Shown: positions 37,605-47,790, numbered from the stretch's first letter. The stretch: DNA of 64,000 nt from Vibrio sinaloensis (GCF_000808535.1 NZ_JWLV01000008.1:1-64000); one strand, 5' to 3'. Notes: a model not told the origin generated them from the sequence alone. Translations and numbers: made by a program.

Positions 37605-39182
37605 GTGAACAAGGCCATTGAAATCAGAAAGCTAGGAAACCTTGAAGTTATTCAAGCCTCTGCTCCTTACGCGCAGGACCCAACGCGTTTGTTCCACACC
37701 TTGTGTGAGAATAAAACCGATAGCCTGCTGTTAGAGTCTGCTGAGATCGACTCTAAACAAGACCTTAAAAGCCTGCTCATCGTCGACTCTGCCGTTCGTA
37801 TCGTCTGCTTTGGCCATACCGTGACCATGACAGCGCTCACCGACAACGGCAAGCACTTACTCGCTCACCTAGCGCAAAACATCCAATCTAACGTTACGCA
37901 TCATTTTGAAGGCCAAGTGCTCACACTAGAATTTGACGCTCCTTGCGATACCCTTGATGAAGATTCAAGACTGCGTGAAGCCTCATCGTTTGATGCTCTT
38001 CGCCTTATCCAACATAGTTTCGACCTTAGCGATCAGCACCCACACGCCCTATTCTTAGGCGGACTGTTTGCTTATGATCTCGTCGCGAATTTTGAGCCAC
38101 TCGGTCATGCAGAGCAAACTAACCAATGCCCGGATTACGTCTTTTACGTTGCTGAAACCTTATTGGTCGTCGATCACCAGCGTCAAACGTGTGATTTAAA
38201 GGCAACCTTGTTCGCAAACAGCGATCAAAAAGCGGCACTGGCTGCGCGAGTGGAGCAAATCCAAGCTGAGTGCGCACAGTTAAAGCACTTACCAAGCGCC
38301 AAACAACTGACCACGGTCGAAGCCATTCCAAGCGTATCAGATGCAGATTTTTGCCAAACCGTGCGTGATTTAAAACAGTTTGTCGTCAAAGGCGATGTGT
38401 TCCAAGTGGTTCCATCGCGCCGCTTTACTCTACCTTGCCCTTCTCCACTGGCGGCATACAAAGAGCTGAAAGTGAGTAACCCAAGCCCTTACATGTTCTA
38501 CATGCAAGATGAGCTTTTCACTCTGTTTGGCGCTTCACCGGAAAGCGCGCTTAAGTATGAAACCGACACCAACCAGATTGAAATCTACCCAATTGCCGGG
38601 ACTCGTCGTCGCGGTAAACGCCCGAATGGTGAGATCGATTTTGACCTAGATAGCCGCATTGAGCTTGAACTGCGCAGCGATAAAAAAGAAAACGCTGAAC
38701 ACATGATGCTGGTTGACCTAGCGCGCAACGATGTCGCGCGCATCTCTCAAGCCGGTACTCGCCATGTCGCTGACCTACTGAAAGTCGACCGTTACAGCCA
38801 CGTCATGCACTTGGTGTCGCGTGTGGTCGGCCAACTACGTGAAGACTTAGATGCCCTGCACGCTTATCAAGCCTGTATGAACATGGGCACATTAACAGGC
38901 GCGCCTAAAATTCGCGCGATGCAGTTAATTCGTGATGTGGAAGGCGCGCGTCGTGGCAGTTACGGCGGTGCTGTGGGTTACTTGACGGGCGAAGGCACAC
39001 TCGACACCTGTATTGTGATTCGCTCTGCGTATGTCGAAAATGGCATCGCCCAAGTTCAAGCCGGCGCTGGCGTGGTGTTTGACTCCGATCCACAAGCGGA
39101 AGCAGACGAAACACGTGGTAAGGCTCAAGCGGTTATCTCCGCCATTCAAACCGCCCATCAAGCGCGCCAAGACGAGGAGTAA
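37605..39182 (+). CDS. trpE: Anthranilate synthase component I
   Basis: Converts chorismate and ammonia to anthranilate with TrpG. 525 residues. The N-terminal regulatory part contains LLLESAEID, the Trp feedback-binding region; the catalytic chorismate-binding domain carries PIAGTRRRG, DLARNDV, VQAGAGVVFDSDP. Start is GTG at 37605, directly after a perfect AAGGAGG. A leader of 128 nt without an obvious feature separates it from the attenuator. Confidence 0.97.
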   Translation: MNKAIEIRKLGNLEVIQASAPYAQDPTRLFHTLCENKTDSLLLESAEIDSKQDLKSLLIVDSAVRIVCFGHTVTMTALTDNGKHLLAHLAQNIQSNVTHHFEGQVLTLEFDAPCDTLDEDSRLREASSFDALRLIQHSFDLSDQHPHALFLGGLFAYDLVANFEPLGHAEQTNQCPDYVFYVAETLLVVDHQRQTCDLKATLFANSDQKAALAARVEQIQAECAQLKHLPSAKQLTTVEAIPSVSDADFCQTVRDLKQFVVKGDVFQVVPSRRFTLPCPSPLAAYKELKVSNPSPYMFYMQDELFTLFGASPESALKYETDTNQIEIYPIAGTRRRGKRPNGEIDFDLDSRIELELRSDKKENAEHMMLVDLARNDVARISQAGTRHVADLLKVDRYSHVMHLVSRVVGQLREDLDALHAYQACMNMGTLTGAPKIRAMQLIRDVEGARRGSYGGAVGYLTGEGTLDTCIVIRSAYVENGIAQVQAGAGVVFDSDPQAEADETRGKAQAVISAIQTAHQARQDEE

Positions 39183-39188
39183 GTGATC

Positions 39189-39782
39189 ATGGCTAACATT
39201 GTATTCATCGATAACTTTGATTCTTTCACTTACAACCTCGTTGACCAATTCCGTTCGCTAGGCCACCAAGTGACCATCTATCGAAACCATATTGCAGCAG
39301 AAGTGATTGAAGCAGCGGTAGCTAAGCTCGACAACGCTGTGGTTCTTCTCTCACCAGGTCCTGGTGCTCCTTCAGAAGCAGGCTCGATGCCAGAGCTGAT
39401 CCAACGCTTGAAAGGCAAAGTGCCAATGATCGGTATTTGCTTAGGTCACCAAGCCATTGTTGAAGCATACGGCGGTACGGTTGCAGGCGCGGGTGAAATC
39501 ATTCATGGCAAAGTGTCGATGATGGCACACCAAAACCATCCAACATATCTTGGTTTACCTTCACCGCTCGCCATTGCTCGGTACCACTCGTTGGTCGCAA
39601 CCATGGTTCCTGACAGCTTAACCATTACCGCAGAAGTTGATGGTTTGGTGATGTCTGTGGTCAACGAGCAAGACAAGGTGTGTGGCTTCCAATTCCACCC
39701 AGAGTCAATAATGACCACCTACGGCGCAACCTTATTGGCAAACGCGATTGATTGGGCTCAACAACACAACGAGCAGCATTAA
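39189..39782 (+). CDS. trpG: Anthranilate synthase component II (glutamine amidotransferase)
   Basis: Supplies ammonia to TrpE from glutamine. 197 residues, class I amidotransferase with the nucleophile Cys in GICLGHQA and the His-x-Glu in FQFHPES. The frame also opens at GTG 39183, but GAGGAG is 10 nt from the ATG at 39189 and homologues begin [18 protein letters not shown]. In E. coli this domain is fused to TrpD; here it is a separate gene, as in other Vibrio. Confidence 0.96.
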   Translation: MANIVFIDNFDSFTYNLVDQFRSLGHQVTIYRNHIAAEVIEAAVAKLDNAVVLLSPGPGAPSEAGSMPELIQRLKGKVPMIGICLGHQAIVEAYGGTVAGAGEIIHGKVSMMAHQNHPTYLGLPSPLAIARYHSLVATMVPDSLTITAEVDGLVMSVVNEQDKVCGFQFHPESIMTTYGATLLANAIDWAQQHNEQH

Positions 39783-39793
39783 GGAGATTATTC

Positions 39794-40792
39794 ATGGAAC
39801 AGATTATTAACAAACTATATGACCAACAATCGCTGACTCAAGAAGAGAGCCAACAGCTGTTCGACATCATCATTCGTGGTGAGCTCGATCCGATTTTGAT
39901 GGCATCGGCACTGACTGCACTCAAAATAAAAGGCGAAACACCCGATGAGATCGCAGGCGCAGCGAAAGCGCTGTTAGCCAACGCCAACCCATTTCCGCGC
40001 CCAGATTACGATTTCGCAGATATCGTAGGTACTGGCGGCGACGGCCACAACACCATTAACATTTCGACGACTGCGGCGTTTGTTGCGGCGGCGTGTGGTC
40101 TGAAAGTCGCGAAACACGGCAACCGTAGCGTGTCAAGCAAATCGGGGTCGTCGGATCTCCTCGACTCGTTTGGCATCAATTTAGCGATGAGTGCAGAAGA
40201 CACGCGAAAAGCCGTCGACGATATCGGCGTCGCTTTCCTATTTGCACCTCAATACCACGGCGGTGTCCGTCACGCGATGCCTGTGCGTCAAACCATGAAA
40301 ACGCGTACCATTTTCAACATTCTCGGCCCACTGATTAACCCTGCTCGTCCAAACATTGAACTGATGGGCGTTTACAGCGAGGAACTGGTTCGTCCTATCG
40401 CAGAAACCATGCTACAAATGGGCATGAAACGCGCCGCAGTGGTACACGGTAGCGGTTTGGACGAAGTGGCGATTCACGGTGAAACAACCGTTGCTGAAAT
40501 CAAAGACGGTAAGATCACAGAATACAAACTAACGCCTGCAGACTTCGGTCTAGAAGCTCACCCACTAGAAGCGATTAAAGGTGGCGATCCTGAAGAAAAC
40601 AAAGCGATCATCACCAACATCCTGACAGGTAAAGGGACAGACGCACAATTGGGCGCAGTGGCGGTGAACGTTGCTCTGTTAATGCGCCTATTCGGCCACG
40701 AAGATTTAAAAGCCAACACGCAGCAAGCGATTGAGGCAATGAATTCAGGTAAGGCGTACCAATTGGTACAACAACTTGCCGCACACGCTTAA
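39794..40792 (+). CDS. trpD: Anthranilate phosphoribosyltransferase
   Basis: Transfers phosphoribosyl from PRPP to anthranilate. 332 residues, family length. Landmarks are [14 protein letters not shown] (PRPP loop), [15 protein letters not shown], and [12 protein letters not shown]. The upstream extension of the frame is ignored since AAGGAG sits 8 nt before this ATG. Confidence 0.97.
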   Translation: MEQIINKLYDQQSLTQEESQQLFDIIIRGELDPILMASALTALKIKGETPDEIAGAAKALLANANPFPRPDYDFADIVGTGGDGHNTINISTTAAFVAAACGLKVAKHGNRSVSSKSGSSDLLDSFGINLAMSAEDTRKAVDDIGVAFLFAPQYHGGVRHAMPVRQTMKTRTIFNILGPLINPARPNIELMGVYSEELVRPIAETMLQMGMKRAAVVHGSGLDEVAIHGETTVAEIKDGKITEYKLTPADFGLEAHPLEAIKGGDPEENKAIITNILTGKGTDAQLGAVAVNVALLMRLFGHEDLKANTQQAIEAMNSGKAYQLVQQLAAHA

Positions 40793-40805
40793 GGAATGGA
40801 AGAAG

Positions 40806-42245
40806 ATGACTGACTTCAACACTCAGCAAGCTGACAATCTGTCTGAACACGTTTCTAAGAAAGAAGCAGAAATGGCAGAAGTTCTAGCGAAAATTGTTCG
40901 CGACAAGTATCAGTGGGTCGCAGACCGTAGAGTGTCTCAACCGCTGAGCACATTTCAGTCTGATTTACTGCCATCTGACCGCAGCTTTTACGATGCGCTC
41001 AGCGGTGAGAAAGCGGTGTTTATCACTGAATGTAAAAAGGCCTCCCCTTCTAAAGGCTTGATTCGTGACGATTTCGATTTGGATTACATCGCGTCAGTTT
41101 ATAACAATCACGCTGACGCAATTTCAGTCCTAACAGACGAGAAATACTTCCAAGGTAACTTTGATTTCCTGCCGCAGGTACGTAGCCAAGTAAAACAGCC
41201 TGTTCTGTGTAAAGACTTTATGGTGGATACCTATCAAGTGTACTTAGCGCGTCATTACAGTGCAGACGCCGTGTTACTGATGCTTTCTGTCCTTAATGAC
41301 GAAGAGTACAAAGCGCTAGAAGAAGCGGCACACAGCCTAAACATGGGCATCCTGACCGAAGTAAGCAATGAAGAAGAACTTCATCGCGCGGTTAAGCTAG
41401 GCGCTCGCGTTATCGGCATCAATAACCGCAATTTACGCGATCTCAGCACCGACCTTAACCGTACCAAAGAACTGGCACCAACCATTCGCGAGCTGGCACC
41501 AAACGCAACCGTGATTTCAGAGTCCGGCATTTACACGCACCAACAGGTTCGAGATTTAGCCGAGTACGCGGATGGCTTCTTGATTGGCAGTTCACTGATG
41601 GCAGAAGAGAACCTAGAGCTCGCAGTACGTAAAGTGACACTAGGTGAAAACAAAGTTTGCGGCCTCACTCATCCCGATGACGCAGCAAAAGCATATCAAG
41701 CTGGCGCCATCTTTGGCGGCTTAATCTTCGTCGAACAATCAAAGCGCTACGTCGATTTGGAAACGGCTCGACTAACCATGAGCGGTGCGCCACTCCAGTA
41801 TGTCGGCGTGTTCCAAAACCACGAGGCAGACTTTATTTGCCAGCGAGTGTCTGAGTTAGGTTTAAAAGCGGTACAACTTCATGGTCAAGAGGATCAAGCG
41901 TTTGTCACCGCACTCAAGTCACAACTGCCTGACCACGTAGAAGTCTGGAAAGCGTACGGTGTTACCGACAAGGTGCCAGAGTTGATCGCGCAAGGCGTTG
42001 ATCGTCACCTCTTGGATACTAAAGTCGGATCGCAAACGGGTGGCACCGGACTGGTTTTTGATTGGTCGCTCATTTCCAACCCAGAAAAAGTGATGCTTGC
42101 GGGTGGAATTAATCCTTTCAATGCACAAAAAGCATCACAGCAAGGCTGCTTAGGCTTAGATTTGAACTCAGGCGTAGAGCACTCTCCAGGTAAAAAAGAC
42201 CTAGACAAGCTGCAGCAAACCTTTGCCGCGATTAGAGACTACTAA
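40806..42245 (+). CDS. trpCF: Bifunctional indole-3-glycerol-phosphate synthase / phosphoribosylanthranilate isomerase
   Basis: Two consecutive (beta/alpha)8 barrels, 479 residues. The first (about 25-280, TrpC) has ECKKASPSKG, VLCKDFM, ITEVSNEEEL-type strands and GINNRNL; the second (about 285-479, TrpF) has VCGLTHPDDA, GGTGLVFDW and LAGGINP. The fusion is typical of gammaproteobacteria. Start at 40806 follows a GGAATGGAAG ribosome site. Confidence 0.96.
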   Translation: MTDFNTQQADNLSEHVSKKEAEMAEVLAKIVRDKYQWVADRRVSQPLSTFQSDLLPSDRSFYDALSGEKAVFITECKKASPSKGLIRDDFDLDYIASVYNNHADAISVLTDEKYFQGNFDFLPQVRSQVKQPVLCKDFMVDTYQVYLARHYSADAVLLMLSVLNDEEYKALEEAAHSLNMGILTEVSNEEELHRAVKLGARVIGINNRNLRDLSTDLNRTKELAPTIRELAPNATVISESGIYTHQQVRDLAEYADGFLIGSSLMAEENLELAVRKVTLGENKVCGLTHPDDAAKAYQAGAIFGGLIFVEQSKRYVDLETARLTMSGAPLQYVGVFQNHEADFICQRVSELGLKAVQLHGQEDQAFVTALKSQLPDHVEVWKAYGVTDKVPELIAQGVDRHLLDTKVGSQTGGTGLVFDWSLISNPEKVMLAGGINPFNAQKASQQGCLGLDLNSGVEHSPGKKDLDKLQQTFAAIRDY

Positions 42246-42260
42246 CACAAACAAAATTTC

Positions 42261-42282
42261 TTGAGTCGGAATGCCGACTCAA
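42261..42282 (+). promoter_or_regulatory. Intercistronic hairpin between trpCF and trpB
   Basis: TTGAGTCGG and CCGACTCAA form a perfect 9-bp stem with loop AATG, without a T tract. It lies 8 nt before the trpB ribosome site. It may stabilise or process the mRNA rather than terminate it. Confidence 0.6.
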
Positions 42283-42303
42283 ACGAATTAAAGGGAAGAC
42301 ATG

Positions 42304-43494
42304 ATGGCAAAACTAGACGCCTACTTTGGTGAATACGGCGGACAATACGTCCCACAAATATTGGTACCTGCGCTTGAGCAGCTCGAGCAAGCGTTTATCG
42401 ACGCACAAGAAGACCCAGATTTTCGCAGTGAATTTATGACGCTTCTTCAAGAGTACGCCGGTCGTCCAACGGCGTTAACGCTTACTCGTAATCTCACCAA
42501 AGGAACCAAGACCAAACTGTACCTAAAACGCGAAGACTTGCTTCACGGTGGCGCGCACAAGACCAACCAAGTCTTAGGTCAAGCGCTGCTTGCGAAACGC
42601 ATGGGTAAAAACGAAATCATTGCTGAAACAGGCGCAGGCCAGCACGGTGTTGCCACTGCACTCGCGTGTGCACTGCTTGGCCTTAAGTGCCGCGTTTACA
42701 TGGGTGCAAAAGACGTTGAGCGTCAAAGTCCGAACGTATTCCGCATGAAGCTCATGGGCGCAGAAGTGATTCCTGTTCACTCGGGGTCAGCAACACTTAA
42801 AGATGCATGTAACGAAGCGCTGCGCGACTGGTCTGCGACTTATGAAGACGCGCACTACCTACTCGGTACCGCGGCAGGTCCCCACCCTTTCCCAACCATT
42901 GTGCGTGATTTCCAACGAATGATTGGTGAAGAAACGAAGAATCAAATTTTGGCGCGTGAAGGTCGCCTTCCTGACGCGGTTATCGCGTGTGTGGGCGGTG
43001 GTTCAAACGCGATTGGTATGTTTGCTGACTTCATCGAAGAAGAAAACGTCCGCTTAATTGGTGTTGAGCCAGCAGGTAAAGGCATCGATACCGACCAGCA
43101 CGGCGCACCACTTAAGCATGGTAAAACGGGCATCTTCTTTGGTATGAAAGCGCCACTAATGCAAGACCCTAACGGCCAAGTTGAAGAATCTTACTCTGTC
43201 TCTGCGGGTCTTGATTTCCCTTCAGTTGGTCCGCAACACGCACACCTTAACGCAATTGGCCGCGCTGAATACGATAACGTCACAGACGACGAAGCACTCG
43301 ATGCGTTCCAAGAGCTCGCTCGTAGTGAAGGCATTATCCCAGCTTTAGAATCTTCTCACGCTCTTGCCCATGCGCTGCGTATGGCTCGTGAGAATCCAGA
43401 AAAAGAGCAACTATTGGTTGTGAATCTATCAGGTCGTGGTGACAAAGACATCTTCACCGTGCACGCTATCTTGGAAGAAAAAGGAGCAATCTAA
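42304..43494 (+). CDS. trpB: Tryptophan synthase beta chain
   Basis: Condenses indole with serine to tryptophan using PLP. 396 residues. Landmarks are [11 protein letters not shown], the PLP lysine in [26 protein letters not shown] and the phosphate loop [10 protein letters not shown]. The first ATG at 42301 is directly followed by ATG 42304, which has the better spacing (7 nt) from AAGGGA. It ends in TAATG overlapping trpA by one base. Confidence 0.97.
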   Translation: MAKLDAYFGEYGGQYVPQILVPALEQLEQAFIDAQEDPDFRSEFMTLLQEYAGRPTALTLTRNLTKGTKTKLYLKREDLLHGGAHKTNQVLGQALLAKRMGKNEIIAETGAGQHGVATALACALLGLKCRVYMGAKDVERQSPNVFRMKLMGAEVIPVHSGSATLKDACNEALRDWSATYEDAHYLLGTAAGPHPFPTIVRDFQRMIGEETKNQILAREGRLPDAVIACVGGGSNAIGMFADFIEEENVRLIGVEPAGKGIDTDQHGAPLKHGKTGIFFGMKAPLMQDPNGQVEESYSVSAGLDFPSVGPQHAHLNAIGRAEYDNVTDDEALDAFQELARSEGIIPALESSHALAHALRMARENPEKEQLLVVNLSGRGDKDIFTVHAILEEKGAI

Positions 43495-44300
43495 TGAGCC
43501 GTTATGAGAAGATGTTTGCGCGCCTAAACGAGAAAAACCAAGGCGCATTTGTACCGTTTGTGACGGTTTGCGATCCAAACGCAGAGCAATCTTACAAGAT
43601 CATGGAAACGCTTGTTGAGTCTGGCGCCGATGCACTAGAACTAGGCATCCCATTCTCAGATCCACTTGCCGATGGCCCAACTATCCAAGGCGCGAACATT
43701 CGTGCATTAGAGTCAGGCGCTACGCCAGATATCTGCTTCGAGCAAATTGGTAAGATTCGAGCGAAGTACCCTGATCTTCCAATCGGTCTTTTGATGTACG
43801 CAAACCTTGTGTACTCACGTGGCATCGAAAACTTCTACGAGCGCTGTGCAAAAGCGGGCATCGATTCTGTGTTGATTGCCGATGTACCAACCAACGAGAG
43901 CTCAGAATTTGTTGCGGCTGCAGAGAAGTTTGGTATTCACCCGATCTTTATTGCACCACCAACAGCAAGTGATGAAACACTCAAGCAAGTATCAGAGCTA
44001 GGTGGTGGTTACACTTACTTACTCTCTCGTGCTGGGGTTACTGGCGCAGAGACTAAGGCAAACATGCCTGTTGGTCACATGCTAGATAGGCTGAACCAGT
44101 TCGATGCGCCACCAGCGCTACTTGGCTTCGGCATCTCAGAACCAGCACAGGTGAAGCAAGCACTAGAATCTGGTGCCGCTGGTGCAATTTCTGGTTCGGC
44201 GGTAGTGAAAATCATTGAATCCTATACAGAAAAACCCGACGAGATGTTACAACAACTCGCAGGTTTTGTATCTTCCATGAAGGCTGCGACACAGAAGTAA
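43494..44300 (+). CDS. trpA: Tryptophan synthase alpha chain
   Basis: Cleaves indole-3-glycerol phosphate and channels indole to TrpB. 268 residues, family length. Catalytic Glu is in [20 protein letters not shown] and the Asp in VLIADVP; the phosphate-binding loop is [10 protein letters not shown]. Start overlaps the trpB stop (TAATG), and AAGGAG lies 5 nt before the overlap. Confidence 0.97.
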   Translation: MSRYEKMFARLNEKNQGAFVPFVTVCDPNAEQSYKIMETLVESGADALELGIPFSDPLADGPTIQGANIRALESGATPDICFEQIGKIRAKYPDLPIGLLMYANLVYSRGIENFYERCAKAGIDSVLIADVPTNESSEFVAAAEKFGIHPIFIAPPTASDETLKQVSELGGGYTYLLSRAGVTGAETKANMPVGHMLDRLNQFDAPPALLGFGISEPAQVKQALESGAAGAISGSAVVKIIESYTEKPDEMLQQLAGFVSSMKAATQK

Positions 44301-44326
44301 CGTGTTAGCCGTCTAAACATCTATGA

Positions 44327-44366
44327 GATCGGTTTCTTAAATCATAATGAAATCGATCTTTTTTTT
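44327..44366 (+). terminator. trp operon terminator
   Basis: GATCGGTTTC and GAAATCGATC form a 10-bp stem with one G-U pair and a long loop, followed by a run of T, 26 nt after the trpA stop. Confidence 0.9.
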
Positions 44367-44447
44367 AACAATCCACACTCTTCAGAATCATTCAACTCAA
44401 CAATACTTCCATAACACTTCATTGAGCAACCCCCTCTTTACACCTAA

Positions 44448-44461
44448 AGCAAACGTTTGCT
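44448..44461. promoter_or_regulatory. PurR-like (LacI family) operator palindrome
   Basis: AGCAAACGTTTGCT is a perfect 14-bp palindrome with the central GCAAACGTTTGC core of PurR-type operators, 178 bp before the symporter start. The rest of the 338-bp gap (44301-44638) holds only the trp terminator and an AT-rich promoter area. Confidence 0.5.
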
Positions 44462-44638
44462 ATTGAGCAAAAAATTGTCAGTTATCAATAAAAGTGTCTT
44501 TAAATGCCTCTCTCAGTACCGTCACATATTGCTAATTGTAAAAATAACGTGTAAAAAGCGAGACGAAATTATTAACCATTTTTGAGTTTACACTCAGATG
44601 GTAATTCTGGATTTTTAATTTTAATTAGCACAGAGGTT

Positions 44639-45898
44639 ATGGAAGTGTTAAAAGAAAAGAGTTTGCTAAGCAATATTGGTGTGCAAGTAGTCATTGCCAT
44701 GATCGTAGGTACTGCCGTTGGTGCCTTCATGGGTGACAGCGCAACCATGTTCGCTCCACTAGGTGCGATCTTCATTAATCTAATCAAAATGCTGGTTATC
44801 CCTCTTGTCGCTGTCGCACTTATTTCAGGTGCTGCAGGTCTAGGAAATAGCCAATCTGCTGGTAAAGTTGGTGTTGTAACGCTAGGTTACTTCGGCCTTA
44901 CTTCTGCGCTAGCAGTCGCCCTTGCTCTATTCATGGGTGAAGTATTTAAACCGGGCATGGGCATTGACGTTTCAGGCGTTGAAGGCATGTTCTCGTCAGA
45001 ATACGCTGCGAAAGGTGAACTACCTACTTTCTGGGCGACCATCACTGGTATGATCCCAACCAACGTTTTCCAATCACTGAACGAAGCGAATATTCTACAA
45101 ATCCTTGTTTTCTGTATGTTCTTTGGCATTGCTATCTCTAAGCAAGCAAAAGAAAAGCGCGAGCCGATCATTAACGGTGTCAATGCGATCGTTGACGCGA
45201 TGGTTTGGATGATCAACAAAGTGATGATCATCGCACCTATCGGTGTATTCGGTCTGATGGCTGAAGCCGTTGGTACGTTTGGTTTTGGTGCCCTAATGGT
45301 GGTATTCAAGCTATTCGTTGTCTACGTTGCTGCGATCCTAATCTTCGGTTTTGTTGCTTACCCACTTATGGTTCATATCTTCACTAAGACCTCAGCGAAG
45401 AAGTTCCTAACGGCAATGAAGAAGCCACAAGCTGTTGCACTCTCTACCGCTTCTTCTATGGCAACACTGCCAGTTACTTTAGACACCGTTGAGCATGAGC
45501 TAGGCGTTAAGAACTCTACCGCTTCATTCGTATTGCCACTGGGCGCGACAATCAACATGTCAGGTAACGCAATTTACTACGGCCTAGTTGCTATCTTCTT
45601 TGCTCAACTGTTCAACATTGACCTAGGCATGGGCGCATACATCGCGATTATCGTTACTTCTACGCTAGGTGCGGTAGGTCAAGCGGGTGTTCCAGGTCCT
45701 TCTTTCCTTGTGGTTGCGGTACTGCTTGCAGCGGGCATTCCAATCGAAGGTCTACCACTGCTGTTCGCTCTAGACCGTATCTTCGACATGATTCGTACTG
45801 CACTTAACATCACAGGCGACGCCGCGTGTGCAGTCATTGTTGATTCTTTGATTGAAGACGAAGAGAAAGAAGCTGAGCTACAAAAGCAACAAGCATAA
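44639..45898 (+). CDS. Dicarboxylate/amino acid:cation symporter (DAACS family)
   Basis: Inner membrane transporter, 419 residues, about eight helices plus two re-entrant loops. Landmarks are the ALSTASSMATLPVT re-entrant loop (HP1-like), LPLGATINMSGNA where the family has NMDGT, and GVPGPSFLVVA in the second loop. The substrate is acidic amino acids or dicarboxylates in related proteins, but NMSGNA differs from glutamate and C4-dicarboxylate members and the substrate is open. The start is uncertain: AGAGG lies 2 nt before this ATG and 8 nt before an in-frame GTG at 44645. Confidence 0.85.
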   Translation: MEVLKEKSLLSNIGVQVVIAMIVGTAVGAFMGDSATMFAPLGAIFINLIKMLVIPLVAVALISGAAGLGNSQSAGKVGVVTLGYFGLTSALAVALALFMGEVFKPGMGIDVSGVEGMFSSEYAAKGELPTFWATITGMIPTNVFQSLNEANILQILVFCMFFGIAISKQAKEKREPIINGVNAIVDAMVWMINKVMIIAPIGVFGLMAEAVGTFGFGALMVVFKLFVVYVAAILIFGFVAYPLMVHIFTKTSAKKFLTAMKKPQAVALSTASSMATLPVTLDTVEHELGVKNSTASFVLPLGATINMSGNAIYYGLVAIFFAQLFNIDLGMGAYIAIIVTSTLGAVGQAGVPGPSFLVVAVLLAAGIPIEGLPLLFALDRIFDMIRTALNITGDAACAVIVDSLIEDEEKEAELQKQQA

Positions 45899-45916
45899 TC
45901 TCTGAATAAAAGTATC

Positions 45917-45946
45917 AAAGCCACTCTTTGCTAGAGTGGCTTTTTT
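45917..45946. terminator. Bidirectional terminator after the symporter gene
   Basis: AAAGCCACTCT and AGAGTGGCTTT, an 11-bp stem with loop TTGCT and T run, between convergent genes. Confidence 0.93.
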
Positions 45947-46560
45947 CATTTTATCAGTGCTTGAATCTGGCTAAGCGTCGATTCTGGGGAATGGTAATCG
46001 ATAGGCAATTCGAGAAGCCCTTCCTGCGTTTGTAAAAACAACGAAGGGAAATGGTTTCCACCGATACCGCGGGCAAACCTTAGCTCATCTTGCAACTCTT
46101 CTTCTAGCCGATTTGAATAGTAGTCATGTTCAAACTCACGCATTGCCAATCCAAGCTCACGAGCCACATCAAACAAAACGCTGTCATCACTCGGGTTTCG
46201 CGCCTGTAAGTAATAGGCTTTCTGAATGCCGTCCACCATCTCTTTTTCTTTGCCTTGCTTTCGCGCAGCGATGGCGGCGCGACATGAGGGATATGTCGAG
46301 CGACGAGGTGTGTTGCTGGTCCAGAAGTCGTAGTTGAACTCAGTGCCTAATAAAGTTTCAATTTTCTTCCAATAGGAAGCGATTTGCTGTCGCATCTCTT
46401 GCGGCATTGGCTGATCAGAATCTGCGGCAAGTCCCCCAACCAAATACTGAATATCAACCTTACCCTTCAGTGCATCTTCGACTGCTCTCCACGTGGGCTT
46501 GTACCCCCAACACCATGAACACATTGGATCATAAACATAATAGAGTTTCGCTTTAGTCAT
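45946..46560 (-). CDS. DsbA family thiol oxidoreductase (FrnE-like), cytoplasmic
   Basis: 204 residues, thioredoxin fold with a helical insert. Active site CSWC at residues 14-17 (YDPMCSWCWGY) and cis-Pro segment near FPSLFL. No signal peptide, so it acts in the cytoplasm as a thiol oxidoreductase or isomerase rather than in periplasmic disulfide formation. The substrate is unknown. It has its own transcription unit, convergent with the symporter gene. Confidence 0.85.
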   Translation of the reverse strand: MTKAKLYYVYDPMCSWCWGYKPTWRAVEDALKGKVDIQYLVGGLAADSDQPMPQEMRQQIASYWKKIETLLGTEFNYDFWTSNTPRRSTYPSCRAAIAARKQGKEKEMVDGIQKAYYLQARNPSDDSVLFDVARELGLAMREFEHDYYSNRLEEELQDELRFARGIGGNHFPSLFLQTQEGLLELPIDYHSPESTLSQIQALIK

Positions 46561-46649
46561 CTTCTACCTCTTGATTTAATTTGAACACTCGTTCAAATTA
46601 AACAAAAATGAGACAAATGTATATGACATTGCCTGCAAATACGCACAAA

Positions 46650-46676
46650 AAAAGCGACCAAAGGTCGCTTTTTTGG
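46650..46676. terminator. Terminator after the barrel protein gene at 46690
   Basis: AAAAGCGACC and GGTCGCTTTT, a 10-bp stem with loop AAA, flanked by A and T tracts. Confidence 0.9.
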
Positions 46677-46689
46677 AGAGGTTCTTCGC

Positions 46690-47205
46690 TTATAGGAAGT
46701 GGAAGGTCGCGTTGACGGTAAAGCTATCAACGTTTTCACCGCTGCCGTCAACTTCAAAGCCAAACGACTGATAACTCGCGCCCACTGTCAGACCTGGGAA
46801 GATGTTGTATTCTGCGCCAAAGCCGTACATTAAGCCGATACCTGAATCATTAGAGATAGAGCTCAAGTCGCCTGTAAACTCTACGTTGTAGGTGTTCAGG
46901 CCGCCTTTTGCGTAGATATGAAGTGGACCAAAGTCGATACTTGGTTTAGCAGCAGCATAAAAAGAAGTGAAATCGGCACTACCGCTGATATTACGAGCTT
47001 CAAGGTCGATAGAGCCGTGATTGAAGTAGCCTGCTTCTAAACCAATAAGAGGGAGAATACCGGTACCAACATGAACACCGTACGCTGTTGAGCTTTCACT
47101 TTCCAAGTTAGATTTACCGCCTTGGATACCCGCATAAAGCCAAGAGTCAGCAGAAGCAGAAGCGGATACGCCCATAACTAAAAGCGCTAAAAGTGTTTTT
47201 TTCAT
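46690..47205 (-). CDS. Outer membrane beta-barrel protein, tandem paralogue A
   Basis: 171 residues from ATG at 47205: signal peptide (MKKTLLALLVMGVSASASA, cleavage near residue 20) and an eight-stranded barrel ending FTVNATFHFL with a C-terminal hydrophobic residue. Similar along its length to its neighbour at 47293-47790 (HVGTGILPLIGLEAGY; IDFGPLHIYAKGGL; NATFHFL). The longer frame starting at 47292 adds an unlikely N terminus. Function unknown; small OmpA-like barrels often act in adhesion or envelope stability. Confidence 0.8.
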   Translation of the reverse strand: MKKTLLALLVMGVSASASADSWLYAGIQGGKSNLESESSTAYGVHVGTGILPLIGLEAGYFNHGSIDLEARNISGSADFTSFYAAAKPSIDFGPLHIYAKGGLNTYNVEFTGDLSSISNDSGIGLMYGFGAEYNIFPGLTVGASYQSFGFEVDGSGENVDSFTVNATFHFL

Positions 47206-47247
47206 TTTATAAATCCCACAAACAAGACAAATAACATACCAATAAAA

Positions 47248-47271
47248 ATACCCAGCAAGATTGCTGGGTAT
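47248..47271 (-). terminator. Terminator between the two barrel paralogues
   Basis: ATACCCAGCAA and TTGCTGGGTAT form an 11-bp stem; TTTTATT follows on the minus strand, after the stop of paralogue B. Paralogue A therefore probably has its own promoter or relies on read-through. Confidence 0.85.
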
Positions 47272-47292
47272 CGTTCTAAAAAAGATGCCCAA

Positions 47293-47790
47293 TTATAAGA
47301 AGTGGAACGTCGCGTTGATCGAGAAGTTCTTCACATCATCTTCTTTTAAAGAAAATACATTGTAGCTTGCACCGATAGAAATTGGACCAGCCATAAAGTA
47401 CTCAGCGCCAATGCCGTACATCATGTCAATTTCGTCTTCTTCAAAGCCAGCACTGCTGTCTTCAAGTTTGTACGAATGCAGACCTGCTTTGGCATAAACG
47501 TGCAGCGGACCGAAGTCGATGCTTGGTTTAGCTGCAAAATAAAGTGCTGAGCCTTCTAGGTCTAAGTCTTTGCCATCGTAACGCGCATTTGTGAACTCAC
47601 CGAAGGTTTGATAGCCAGCCTCAAGTCCAATAAACGGTAGAATGCCCGTTCCTACGTGAACGTTGTAAGAAGAAGCGGTTTCCCCGCCGACATCAGCCTG
47701 ACCGACACTTGCACTACCATAAATCCAAGAGTCCGCAGAAGCTGTTGCTGATGCGCCAATCAGCGCCAGTGCTAAAAGTGTCTTTTTCAT
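47293..47790 (-). CDS. Outer membrane beta-barrel protein, tandem paralogue B
   Basis: 165 residues from ATG at 47790 with AAGGTTAAT before it. Signal peptide (MKKTLLALALIGASATASA), then eight strands and C-terminal FSINATFHFL. Shares HVGTGILPFIGLEAGY and IDFGPLHVYAKAGL with paralogue A, showing a tandem duplication that has since diverged, mainly in the predicted surface loops. The function is unknown. Confidence 0.8.
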   Translation of the reverse strand: MKKTLLALALIGASATASADSWIYGSASVGQADVGGETASSYNVHVGTGILPFIGLEAGYQTFGEFTNARYDGKDLDLEGSALYFAAKPSIDFGPLHVYAKAGLHSYKLEDSSAGFEEDEIDMMYGIGAEYFMAGPISIGASYNVFSLKEDDVKNFSINATFHFL

